A stretch of 64,000 nt of DNA from Eulemur rufifrons (Eukaryota > Chordata > Mammalia > Primates > Lemuridae): positions 29,350,738 through 29,414,737 of the forward strand of contig NC_090996.1 of the NCBI RefSeq assembly GCF_041146395.1. Direction: 5' to 3'. The notes beneath the pieces were generated by a model. It was not told the origin of the DNA. It saw only the letters and a list, made by a program, of their open reading frames with translations, and ran no database searches. This document shows, one piece after another, positions 21,786-34,473 of this stretch. The stretch's first letter is position 1. The number at the start of each line of letters is the position of its first letter. The position numbers and the translations under genes were made by a program.

Positions 21786-23560
21786 ACAGCTCACAGATGC
21801 TGCATATTGAACAGTCAATAAACACCCCCAAATTCCCTCATTTGTACCAATGCAGTTGGATTTTGAAACCAAGGAAATGAGGTTTATGAGAGGGACTCTT
21901 GGCACCTGTTGCTGTCAGGAATCCTTTTAGACAAAAGAGAATGGAGGAGATGGAAGGGGTTCGGGGCAGCCAAGAGAGTATGAGCTTCGCCTTTCAGTGA
22001 CCTAGGGCTTCTCCAACCCATCGAGAAATGGCCCTTTGTTTGTGGTGGCATCAGGACTTCAGAGTGTGACTCACAAGTTCTTTAGATTTGGTCACTGCCT
22101 CTACCGAGGCAGAAAAAGAGTCGATTGGAGCTGGAGGCCGGACAACGTGGTTCATAAAAGCAGAAGGATTTCTGAGACATTTTGGACAGATGAACAGGTG
22201 ACTCATGGACGTTCTAGAAACCATATTTCAAAGACAGAACATATTTTTGGCAGAATCAGATGGCTGCTTTGTGGTCCCTTCAGAGAGTTTAAGAAACACC
22301 GTAAAGAACATCAAGGGAAACCAACAAATGGTCGGGGGAAAAAGTTGGTGATACTTGCTGAAGGGTCACTGTCTTTCATGCGCAAAGATGAGTTATGGAT
22401 TAAGAACAAGACAAAACACCCTCAAAGAAAAGTGAAAGGGGAAAATTAACACGTGGTGTAGAGAAGAAAAACTCAAAGGTTAACAAGTGCCTGAGAAAAT
22501 GTTAAACCCCACTAATAATGCAAAATAGTCCAAATGAGATAATGAAATCAATCAGCTAACAAAAAAGTGTTGTGAGCAGGACTTTGTATTACTTTTGTAA
22601 TTAAGAAAAGCAAACTAAGATGTAAGTAGGCAAAACAGTGCAATCGGAAGGCGCTCTCTCGGAAACCTCCTTTCTTTAATGTGGCGGAAGCTGGGGTGGG
22701 AAGGGAGGTCTGGAGCTCCTCCCTTTTGTGTTCTCATTTTGTTACCCTCCCCCTGGCCCCTGGCTTCCCTGCAGGTGTGAATGTGTCAGACCTCCTTCTG
22801 TTCTGAGTGGGAGAGAACTCGCTGTACTCCAAAGGTGCAGAGTTGGGGAAAGATTGGCCCCCGAGCATCCTCCCCCAGCTCTTCTTCCCTGAAGGATGTC
22901 TGAGTTTCTTGGTAAAGGAAGAAGGGACCCCCCTCTTCTTTCCCGAGGCGCCCTAAATATCGCTGTGGTAGGCAAGGCAGCCCCTTCCCATGGGCCACCC
23001 AGCCTCGGGTAGGCCTGGGGCTTAGCAAAGCAGCCGGGACCAGGAGACCCGGGGCGGTTTGCTTCTTTCTGGCTGCGAGCAGTGTGGGGATTATTCCTTA
23101 GCTCCCTTGCTTTGCTTTTAGCCTTCATACCCACCGGAGGAGAATCTCTGCTGCTCCTTGTCTTGTCTTGGATTTGTGTAATTGAAGGAGGCTGCCCGGG
23201 CAATTTATGTAGGGATTTACTTATTCCTTGGGAGCGCTGAGCTTGTGGTGGAGGAAGGGGTTGCTCAATAGTGATTTACCTGGCTTCTCCTAATAAGGGC
23301 CTGCCCACTGGGGGTTGGTCTGTGCAACACCACCTGGGACTTGCAGGTAAAGCCGAGAGTTCTTTGTTTTCCCTGCTCCTTCGACAATGCAAAAGGCTTA
23401 AAGAAATTCCGTACTGGGGTTACGTTCCCGGGGACAGAGATCTTCAATTTTGAGTTGGAAGCAGAGGCCCTAACAGGTCAAGTTCTGACTCCATAGTCTC
23501 AGGCCATTGTGAGATTTGATTCCTGCACTGTGCAATCGATGGATCTGTAAGGCAGATGTA
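21786..23560. other. Unique sequence; GC-rich 22680-23250
   Basis: No repeat recognised. Contains an isolated 137-codon plus-strand frame (22036-22449) and a 153-codon minus-strand frame (22742-23203) in a GC-rich stretch with a GC box (GGGGCGG near 23050) and scattered CpGs. I see no translation or splice support and no family features. Confidence 0.4.
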
Positions 23561-24055
23561 TTTAAAACTTTTCTGTGGCATCTGGTGGGCTTTAGGGTAA
23601 AATCCAGCATCCTCACTATGGCCTGCGAGGTCCTGCATGACTTGATCACTACTGGCTCTTTTTGGCTTTGTTTCCTGCCATTTTCCTCCTTGATCTTCCC
23701 AACCCCAGGGCCTTTGCACTCATACTTCCCTCTGCCTGAATGCTCTTCCCGCTACTCTGCACTTAGTTGACTCCTTCCTATCCTTCAATAGTTGGCTTAA
23801 ATATAATTTCATTAAAGAGAACTTCCTGACAATCCTGCTAACCTCTCTCACAGGCACCCTCACTTCATTAGCTGTGCTCCAACTTTAAATTTATCTGTTC
23901 ATTTATGTAGTTCTGTCTCTTCCACGAAATGGGAGCTCCTTGGGGGTGGGGCCTCTGCTCTGTCTTCTTCACCATCGAGAGTCCAGTAGAGCAGCTGACA
24001 CCTGGGTCAGCTTACAAATATCCTGAATCAATGAATGAGTGTGTGAATGAATAGC
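23561..24055 (+). repeat. L2 LINE fragment
   Basis: 'agggtaaaatccagcatcctcactatggcctgcgaggtcctgcatgacttgat', 'agggcctttgcactcatacttccctctgcctgaatgctcttcccgc', 'gaacttcctgacaatcctg', then the tail 'gaatcaatgaatgagtg'. Strong L2 match. Confidence 0.8.
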
Positions 24056-24393
24056 TCTCCAAGAAAGCGACTGTGACTGTATCTTTCCTGCCATTTCCCA
24101 GCTCGGTCTCATCTGGACCACAGAGAAAAACGTCTTGCATCCCATAATCTCAGCACCCTTGTCTGTGTCTGAGGTCATGCAAAAGCTCTCCCCAACCGAG
24201 CACCGAGCAGTCCTGCTCTTCCTCATCATCCTTTTCATGCGGGCAGATAGCCTCTGCCTGTCCAGGACGAACAAAGAGTTATCAAGGCTAAGTTCCCAGC
24301 TATGTTGGTTTCCTCTCCTGGTTGCTGTTGGGAGGATGGGGTTTTGATGACAAGCATAATGTGCTCCTTCTGCACTTGACAATGTGGCCTAGA

Positions 24394-24481
24394 TTTTTTT
24401 TTTTTAATTTTAAATTTCAGCATATCACGGGGCTACAAATATTGAGGTTACATATATTGTCTTTGCCCCACCTGAGATCTT
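24394..24481 (-). mobile_element. Very short L1 3' end, antisense
   Basis: Poly(T), then 'aaatttcagcatatcacggggctacaaatattgaggttacat' is the complement of the same L1 3' UTR as at 34.9 and 61.95 kb. Only about 85 bp remain, so it is strongly 5'-truncated. A (CA)n-like stretch follows at 24487-24508. Confidence 0.7.
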
Positions 24482-24709
24482 GGAACACACACACATGCAC
24501 ACACAGCCCTAGTCAAAGCTGATGGGACCTTGCTTTTGTAACAACCTAAGCTGGTAGGTTGTGAGGGTCAGAAACTTGCAATTTCACTTCCTCTGCCTCT
24601 AGGGACTCCTCTGGGTTTTTGTTTGTTTGTTTATCTGTTTAGTTTTTGGCTGGCAAGGAGGTGAACCCAAGGCAACTATGGGGATGATGATACTAGAACA
24701 GCAACAGCT

Positions 24710-24905
24710 CACCATCTGTGTGCTCATGTGCCGTGCACGGTGCTGAGTGGTTTATACGTCTTGCTGCATTTAATCCTCATCGCAGCTCTATTTGTACTAT
24801 TATTTTGAGCACCATTCTACAAATGAGGAAACTGAGGCCCACAGAAAGTAAGAAGGGATAAACAGTAGAGACTGGGTGCAAACCCAGGTGGTCTGACCCC
24901 AGAGT
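24710..24905 (-). repeat. MIR SINE, antisense
   Basis: 'gtgctcatgtgccgtgcacggtgctgagtgg', 'tttaatcctcatcgcagctct', 'ctacaaatgaggaaactgaggcccacagaaagtaag' and 'gtgcaaacccaggtggtctgacccc' form a good MIR complement. Confidence 0.85.
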
Positions 24906-24961
24906 GATGGCTGCGCGTCCATGTACCTACTAATCAGTGAAATAAAGCTTCTCTAGACCCT

Positions 24962-25130
24962 CCCACCATTCAAGGTATGGTCTCTGGACCAGCAGCTTCA
25001 ACGTCCTCTGGCAGCTTATTAGAAATGCACAATCTCAGGTCCCATCCCAGACCCACCGAGTCAGAACCTGCCCCTTAACAAGACCCCCGGCTGATTCATG
25101 TGCGTGTTAAAGTTGGAGCAGCACTGGACT
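24962..25130 (+). mobile_element. MER5A (hAT-Charlie MITE)
   Basis: 'tatggtctctggaccagcagcttcaacg', 'agcttattagaaatgcacaatctcaggtcccatcccagaccca', 'gagtcagaacctg', then the complementary end. Near-full length at about 170 bp. Confidence 0.75.
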
Positions 25131-25889
25131 AAAAATTCTGAGCATTTAAAATATATGTGACCTTCCTGCCCTAAAAGCTGGAGATTTTAGGGCACGTGGG
25201 TTCTTAGAAACCACCTGTGACTTCAGTATCTTACAAATGACGGCATCAATGACCGCAGTTGTTCCCTTTGCTTGAGGGGACGAGTGATGGCAAATTAATT
25301 TAGTGCCTTCAACAAAAATAAAAGCAAGTTGAGCTTGCGAAGTTGATCCAAGGCTTAAAAAAATAAATAAATAACAAAGAGGCTGCCTCGGCCTACAGGA
25401 TGCTGTTGACATAGTATTACATCTAAGTAAGCAGGGAGCCGCTGAGCCAGCATTGCTGAGGTATCCCTGTTGCAGGCGAAGTTTTGGCAAACAGAATCTA
25501 TGGATTGAAAAGCTAACTCCTCTGTTAGGTCTTCCTGTAACTTATGCATGTGCAAGTATGGGAAGGACTAAAGGAGTCTTTGATCCCAGAGCAACTAGCC
25601 CACGTCCTTGTGTTGGGGGAGAAACATTTCTTCTTTCACTCGAAACACTGGCCTTGCTAGCTGTATATTGGATTGTAGGCACTGGGAAATTATTCAGCTC
25701 TGATTCTTCATTTCATTAGGTCCTTTGTAGCTGCTCTCTTAGATACCCGAATCCCTAAAGCCAAGGAGAGTTTTTAGGTTTTTTTTTAGCCTTTCCCAGT
25801 CTATAAATGCCCCAAGGGCTCTGAGATGTCCACGTGGGCTTTACGGATGATGTATGTGATGTGATCATCCTTGAGTCAAAAGGATGAGC
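25131..25889. other. Unique sequence, nothing recognised
   Basis: Mixed composition with no repeat recognised. Open frames up to 114 codons (25146-25490, minus) show no family features. Confidence 0.4.
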
Positions 25890-26660
25890 GGTTGCATGGG
25901 CGGTGATGGATGTTGGGTACCCGAGTTGCCTCACTTTCCGGAGAACGGATGAGCTGACGGCGCGTCCGTTTCTCCAGGCCGGGCCGTCTCCAGCAGGGGG
26001 CCCAGGAAGGTCAGCACCATTTTCCTATTTCTCTGCCGCTTCCTTTCATCTTGCCAAGTTACATTTAGCAGGTTATTCATCTAATTTCTTTTTTAAAATT
26101 TTAATGCTTCCCATTTTTTTTTTTTTTTTTGGGACAAAAAGAGCCTTTTAGGAAATAAGCATCAGGAACCAACCAATCAAAGCAGAAACTTTCTGGGAGG
26201 AATCTGACAGCAGCATGTCTCTAATGACCTTCAAAAAGATCACATGCTCCAGGCAATTACAGGATTTGGGAGAAAATAGCTCGTTCTGAATAGCCTAACC
26301 TGCTGCAATTTCATCACTTTGCAATGGTCCCCCTGCCTCCCCCACCCCACCGCCCCCGTAGCTGCTTCCTTACCAAGAGCCTCCTGAAAGAGATTTCACT
26401 TGGATTAAAACTCTTCCAGCTTTAACAAACTGCAAAGGGGACAGCTGATGCTAAAAAAAGGGGATCTTTTGCACGGTGCCAGGTTTCTCCTGTAGCCAGA
26501 GTTTTTTTTTGCTCTGGCTACAGGAGGTGCATAATGCATTCTGACTCAGGGCCAAATATTATTAGAGGATTTTGCTGCTCAAGTTCTTGAGTATGGGTGC
26601 AGCTGGAGAAATCACATATTTATCAATGAGTTACCAATTTCACAGCTGGTAGTGCCGGAA
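25890..26660. promoter_or_regulatory. Candidate distal regulatory element
   Basis: Non-repetitive DNA in which several recognisable sites cluster: a CTCF-core match (25990-26001), ATCAAAG as a TCF/LEF-type site overlapping a CCAAT box (26173-26182), a minus-strand G-quadruplex motif (26329-26357) and a perfect hairpin (26487-26526). The text looks constrained rather than decayed. That it is an enhancer or boundary is inference; each motif also occurs by chance. Confidence 0.3.
25990..26001 (+). promoter_or_regulatory. CTCF core motif match
   Basis: CCAGCAGGGGGC matches the published CTCF core consensus CCASYAGRKGGC at every position and is followed by CCAGG. It lies in a locally CpG-richer patch (about 25890-26010). 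Binding cannot be judged from sequence. Confidence 0.5.
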
Positions 26661-28364
26661 AGGGCATTGAATCAACTCCAGCCAGATCCACGCTGCTTGG
26701 TAAGTGAAGCTTATCTGACATGAAGTCTACGTGAAAAGGGCACTTAGGAGCTTAGAAGCAACATTTTACTTTATTTTAACTAAACCACATTTCCCTCTTG
26801 TTTGCAAGGCTATATGAGATTTTGTGCAGATTTTTTTTTTTTTTTTGCCTGGCAGTGTTTCCATTATTTGAAATCTTTCATTCTAGGTAAAATTAGCCAA
26901 GGCCAGTGCTGTATTAAAGTGCCAAAAGTTTTAGCATTTGCTCAGCCTCCTTTCCCAGGGAGAACAGGTTTCTCTACATGATTGCCTGTATGCTTTGCTA
27001 TGAGTCATAGTTTAGAGAAACCCCCATGTTCCTGTGCAATGAAAGAAACAGCATAATGATCTCAACTCAGGCAAAATGTCCTGGAAACCTGAGATGTGTG
27101 GCTGTGCCCTGCCAGTGCCTTTGCTTGTGTTGGAAGCCTTTTGCGTTGGTGTTATGGAAATGAATGATGAGCTCGTGCCTTTGTGTTCCTGTGTTTCCTG
27201 AGAGCTGCCTGATTTCCATGGTCACAGGGACCCAGAGCAAGATGCGTGGGCCCCGGACTCTGCTGGTCACTGCTGTCGTGAGCAATTCCAGATGAGGAAG
27301 CTATCTATAGGGTAATCTTTGAATGGTGTATTCTGAAAAGCCCCATCTTCTTTCCCTTCTGAGCCTGAAGGACCAAGGATTGTGATCCTCTAAAAAGGTA
27401 TCCCAAAGCAACGCAGGTGACCTACCCCAGTGTTTCCGGGGGGAGGGGGTGGTGCAAACCAATCCATGGAGCAAAATGATTAGGCGACTTCCTGGTGGCT
27501 TAATTTAACTCTGTGTGTGGCTGACGTCACTCAGGTTCAGAGGGTAGGAGTGAGACAGTGTGTTAGATAGAGATGTGGATCTCTGAGGTTGCCCCACTCA
27601 CAGCCCCTGCTTCCCAAGGCCCCACCCTTCTCCCTGTGTGTGGCTGGTTTGACCAGGGGTGTTGGACTGATTAAGGTGCCTCTGGTCCCCAGACAGTCTG
27701 ATGACCTATGTGAATTTTGTGGCTGGTCTTGAAAAGATGATCTCAAATGTGGGGTTTTGAATTAGAAATTGGATAGGATTTTCCAGTTAGCATTGTTGAT
27801 GTAGGAGCTGAGAGTGCCAGGACGAGCTGAAGTCAGGAACGATCAGGGTGAGCCTGGGGTTGGGGCCAGTAGGGTGAAGACTCTGGAGGGGGCAGAAATA
27901 AAGGACCATGGTGGGGAGGGAGAAGAATATCAAGGATTTCCAGTGGCAATCTGCACGTTCAATAAGCAGTTTTCTCTTGATCTAACTGGAGTGGATCTCT
28001 TTTCTTGGCAATCCAAGACACCTACATAGGAGGAGGGAGGCAGAGAGAGACTGTGTGTGTCTTCCAGAGAGAAGATCTTCCTGTGTGTTTTAACATGGAG
28101 TCTCTTTCCAGTCTGCTTAACCCTGCTTTCCCACATGCTATACTGTTTCACTTAACAAAGAAAAAAGACATAGAGATAACTTTAATACTTTTATAAAAAG
28201 GCAAAATTCGAAGACACACCCAGAAAACTGATGTCTCATGAATTAGGAAGCTAAGGAAAAGGTCTACTGGCTTCAAAACATGGCAGGGTTCAGTAGTAGT
28301 AGGAGGACTGAGAAAGTTATAAAATGATTAATTGATCAAGCTGGGGAGGGAAACTCAACTTAGA
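26661..28364. other. Unique sequence, nothing recognised
   Basis: No repeat or gene recognised. Poly(T) at about 26832-26846. Open frames are at most 73 codons. Confidence 0.45.
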
Positions 28365-28578
28365 GCAGTTTCTCAGCCTCGGCACTATTGATATTTTGGG
28401 CAGAATTCTTTGTTGGAGTGGGGACTGTCCTGTGCATTGTATTATAGGATGTATAGTAGCGTCCCTGGCCTCTACCCACTAGATGCCAGTAGCAGTGCCC
28501 AGTTGTGAAAACCAAAAATGTCTCCAGACACAGCCAAATGTTGCCGGAGGTAAAATCTCCCCCAGCTGAGAACCATGG
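28365..28578 (-). mobile_element. MER20 (hAT-Charlie MITE), antisense
   Basis: 'agtttctcagcctcggcactattgatattttgggcag', 'gtcctgtgcattgta', 'ctctacccactagatgccagtagcagtgcc', 'aaaaatgtctccagaca', 'gctgagaaccat' is the complete MER20 order at about 214 bp. MER20 copies are known to act as decidual regulatory elements in placental mammals. Function here is unknown. Confidence 0.85.
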
Positions 28579-28854
28579 AGTTCCACAAAAAGAAAGCCAC
28601 CTTCCTTCCTTTGTTGAATGAGGTTTTGTTTGTTTCTTTGTTTGAATCTACTGTTTGTGAAATGCTGTGGAAGCTACAGAGATCGCTAAGACATAGTCCC
28701 TGACCTGTGTGAACTAACAGATTGCTGGAAAATATTAAGCATAAAAACACCCTATCAAATAAAACTGGAAAATCCCTTTCCCTTGGCTTTGAAGAACAGC
28801 AAGGATATCTACCTGTCTAGAATGAGTAAAGCACGTTCTAATTCAAAGTGTATT

Positions 28855-29170
28855 AGCATAATGGTAGATGCTGTAACAAACAAGCCCTCAATTGTTAGTG
28901 GTCTAACACAGTAGAAGTTTGCTTCTTGTTCATGTAGTGGTGTTCTCAGTTGGTGAACATCTTTCCTCCATGTTATGATTCAGGGACCCAGACTTCTGTC
29001 ATGCTGTGGCTTTCCAGTCCCCAAGATCTTACCATCCTTTGTTTCCGGCAGAAAAAAATATAAGGAGAAGGCATGCCCTTTTCTCAAGAATCCGGGCCTG
29101 GATGTGACTTTGTTTATGCTCATCTTCCAACAGGAAGGAAAATTAGACTCCTGACGATTTCTGATCAAGT
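28855..29170. repeat. Possible ancient LTR-like repeat
   Basis: The start 'gtgtattagcataatggtagatgctgtaacaaacaagccctcaattgttagtgg' has the general shape of LTR-type 'tgtattag...gctgtaacaaa...agtgg' ends. The rest is too diverged to name. Confidence 0.35.
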
Positions 29171-30501
29171 AGAATAAATCAATATTGAATTGCACATCTT
29201 AGCTCAGATGCTGTGACACTGTCTGGTTATGAAAATTTACCATCAGGAGTCTATTCATGTAAAGTGCTTTCTTAAGCAGTGAGGAGAGTTTTACAAAGAG
29301 TCCTCTTTATGCACAGTTCGAAGTGGAGCTGGGAAGAGAACCCAGGTCTTTAGATCCGCCAATCTGTCTGCTCTTTGCATCTCTTCTCTTCCCTGTCAGG
29401 ATTGGAAGACATGGATTGTGCCCAGTTAGTTTTCTATATCCCAGTACCTACCACAGGCTTGGGCACCTGAAATATTTTCAGAGGGGATGAATGGAAGAGA
29501 AACATTGTTTACATATTCAGAAGTGTGCACTCAAGGAGGATTTTATTTGTTAACCTGGAAATTGCAACACATGTGCTTGTAGTGCTGAACCCTCAGCAAT
29601 ACATTGGTGTTGTGGGTATCAGGGCAGGAAAAACTCCAATTGTTGGATTGCAGAGTTCTCTTTATTAGCCAGGAGGATAAAGAGAGGAATGTAAATGACA
29701 GAAGTCTAACCAAGAGAGCCCTAAGCCAAATAGGGAAAATTTACTTGATCGGGTAACTAAAACATTCAAGGGTATCTGGCTTCCAGCGGGGCTGAGTACA
29801 GGTGCTTAACAATGTCATCAGGAACCTTTGTCTCTCCATTTCTTGGCTCCACTTTCCTCCCTGTCAGACTTATTCTTTGGAAGATGTTCCTCAAGTGATG
29901 GCAAAGATGGCACCAGCAATGGACAGATTTTCATCCCACAGCTTGGCCACCCAGGAGGGAAGAGGGCTCCAGAGAAAAGTCCCAGGATTGATTTTCATTG
30001 GCTGGTCCAGTGTCATATGCCCATCTTTGCACCAATCACCATAGCCTGCCTCTCATTGGCCAGACCAGGTCACATGCACCACTAGAACAAGAGGTTCCCA
30101 ATCCCCAGGGAGAGGGGGCAGTAGGGACAGTTCTTTGGTAGAAAACTGAACTGCTGTTACTGAGACAGGGAAAAGGATGCTGGATGAGCAAAGGTACTTG
30201 ATGTCCACTGTTTCCTATCTCCTTGTGTAGTGGACCTCTGTATTTTTACACTTACCGCTCATTAACATTTTCCTGATGATTGTGCATGTTTAATCTCTGG
30301 GAAGCCCCCTCTGCAGCTGTGTCCCTTGAGCTTCTTATAGAGTTTTTCCCCCAGCTCAGAAGTGGAGCATATGGTTTAGGCTTGGGCCACCTGGGTCATT
30401 ACTTGCCCCTCGTCTCAGTGAGTGGCTCAGGGAGGGTTAGCTGGCCCAGGAACAGCCAATGAGATGAAATGAGACTTTAGCTCACACTTGAGCAAAAGCT
30501 A
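29171..30501. other. Mostly unique; possible degenerate repeat 29770-30110
   Basis: The segment 29990-30080 repeats the theme 'cattggc..g.ccaggtcacatg', which resembles an old interspersed element I cannot name. Open frames of 80-85 codons overlap there in two frames. Confidence 0.3.
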
Positions 30502-30790
30502 TTTTTTTTTCAAAATTAACATTTTATTGTGAAAATTTTCCAACATACATGAAAATAGAGGTAACTATAATAATAAACGGAGGTAACCCTCATATACACA
30601 CCATCCAGCGTCAGCATTTATCAAGTCATGGGCAATCTTGTTTCATTCTATCAACACCCACAGTAGATTATTTTGGAGCAAATTCCTAACAACATATCAC
30701 TTCATCTATATATTTTTCGGTATGTGTCTCTAAAGATAAGAGCTCTTGGGGAAAAGGACTTAGTATTTCCTATTAAAAGTGAATCTGAAA
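30502..30790 (-). repeat. L1M 3' UTR fragment, antisense
   Basis: 'cattttattgtgaaaattttccaacatacatgaaaatag', 'catgggcaatcttgtttcat', 'ttattttggagcaaattccta', 'ctctaaagataagagctctt'. This is the same element type as at 9888 and 11269, here unbroken. Confidence 0.7.
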
Positions 30791-31425
30791 AGATGTAGCA
30801 GAAAAGTCACTGCCGCCATCTTTTTTCTGCTTGGAGCTGGCAACTGGAGCCAACTGGAAGGCAATTTTGGGGCCCTGAATGCAGCTGTGTGTGAAGTAAA
30901 CTTTGCCAATCCCCCCCCCCCCCCCCGGTTTTAGCTATGTTGTGTCCTTTAGCCCACATGCTCTCTGCCTACCCCGAGGCTCACCCAAAGCTTGAATGGA
31001 CAGTTCCCAACACAGTGATGGCTTCACACCGCAAGTACAGGCCTTCCTCTGGCCGTAAGATTGTGCCTGGCTCCTGCATGTGGCAGACCAGAAGTGGCAG
31101 GGAATAAATGCCCCGAGAGCCACCCTCCACTATGTGGGACAGAAATTGGCATACCCAGCTTTCTCGCAGCTCAGGAGTGAGACAACACTGAGGTGTGTTC
31201 TATACTGTTCTACACTGGCTGTCAGAGGGTTCCTGCTGGGGTTGAGTCCCTATTGCTCCCAGCAGTAACCTTCCCATTATTGCTCCTGCTGTTGGCTTCT
31301 CTCCTTTCTTTGTCTTGTTTTTCTACTCCCATGCCACACTTCCTGTGATCACCTCCCAACTAAACTGTGTATCCCCAATTTCTTGCTTTGGTGTCTGCTC
31401 TAGAGAGAACCTAACCTAAGACATT
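30791..31425 (+). mobile_element. Probable ERVL-class LTR
   Basis: The 3' end 'cttcctgtgatcacctcccaactaaactgtg', 'tggtgtctgctctagagagaacctaacctaagaca' is a typical LTR end and parallels that at 14.6 kb. It contains the 16-base poly(C) at 30911-30926. The 5' boundary is uncertain. Confidence 0.45.
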
Positions 31426-32371
31426 CCCCTCTTCTTCCTTTTTTGCTTAAGCCTCCAGGGTTCTATTTCTGGTCATTCTGGAGAAAAAAAAAGTCCTCAA
31501 TAATTGTGCTCCGTGTTTCTCACACCTAATGTTTGTCTGGGATGAAATAATGGATACTTTTGGGAAACTGTGTCCCTACACCCCCCCCACCCCCAACATG
31601 CACACGTTTCCAGCCTGAGGATCCAGTTGCAGAAGGCAAGTCCGGTCTCAGGAACACCTGGTTTGCAGTAAGTTTTACCTGAAGCATAATAAGATGAAGG
31701 TGCTATCACCTTGGGCACAACTGCCATGCTCTGGTAAGTAGAATGGGTGCCCCAGCAGCTTGGCCTGATGGTTCAGACAGTGATTTATGGGGGCGAAGGC
31801 TCCGAGATGTGCACATGGAAGGATGCTCTGCTTGTCCTCCTGAAGGTGGATTTCTGGCATCTAAGACAGGAAGAGGTGGGGACAGCAAGGAGTGCTAACC
31901 CTCTGGGTCCCTTTTCAAGCCTCTCTCTTACTATTTACAAGTGAAAACACACACTAAGCTGGTAATAAAACAAATAGCTTTAAAGAAGGACCCCAGAAAT
32001 GTTTCACTAATTTGGAGGCTGGTTATCTAGCATTTTGAACTCGTAAGGAAATCACAAAGGAAGCTGAAAAAAATTTTTTTAGATCCTCCAAACCAGTGGT
32101 CACAGAGTCTATGTACTTTACTCAAAGGAGGACAGAATGTTGGCAGCATCACATTTTAAACAGGGAGGGGACGCGTACAGCAGGGGCTGCAAACTCAAAA
32201 AATTAAATAAACCAGGCAAACACGGTAAATGAGTGAAGGAGGCCAGTGAGTTGGCTTGTGCTGTGCAGGGATGTAGGCCCAGCGTTGTCAGTTCTTTCAG
32301 CTTTTCAGGAAAAAAGTGGAAATTGGGATTTCTTTTAAGTGAAATAACCTCACTTTTATATAAAAAATATT
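31426..32371. other. Unique sequence, nothing recognised
   Basis: Contains a C9 tract (31581-31589). Open frames up to 86 codons show no family features. Confidence 0.45.
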
Positions 32372-32387
32372 TAAACAAAACATTTTT

Positions 32388-34194
<1,807 letters not shown>

Positions 34195-34350
34195 TAAAGA
34201 TTTCTGGATTCAAAGCCAGCTGACCTGGGTTCAAATCTCCACGTGTCCGTTTATGAACATCATGTCTTCTGTCCAATTCCTTTGTCTTCGTTTCCTTATT
34301 TGGAAGTGGAGATGACAGCAGCGTCTACCCTGGAATGTTTCTAGGAGGCT
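34195..34350 (+). repeat. MIR SINE
   Basis: 'ggattcaaagccagctgacctgggttcaaatctcc', then 'cgtttccttatttggaagtggagatgacagc' follows MIR. Confidence 0.7.
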
Positions 34351-34473
34351 GGAATAATACACAGGCTTGCCCATCATTATACAGCCCGAGTCCCTGACCT
34401 TCCCTCTCTCCTTTGATGAATCCCCCTGTGTCCTGCTCTGCCTGTTGCATTTCTGTTCACAAGAATATTTTGA

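Noticed and set aside
22742..23203. 153-codon minus-strand frame
   Set aside because: GC-rich, proline/serine-rich translation typical of random GC-rich DNA; no family.
24487..24508. CA-rich stretch as a possible repeat-array feature
   Set aside because: Too short and interrupted; simple CA sequence next to an L1 tail.
28470..28482. CCACTAGATGCC inside MER20 as a CTCF site
   Set aside because: One mismatch at a conserved core position (C instead of G); weaker than the site at 25990.
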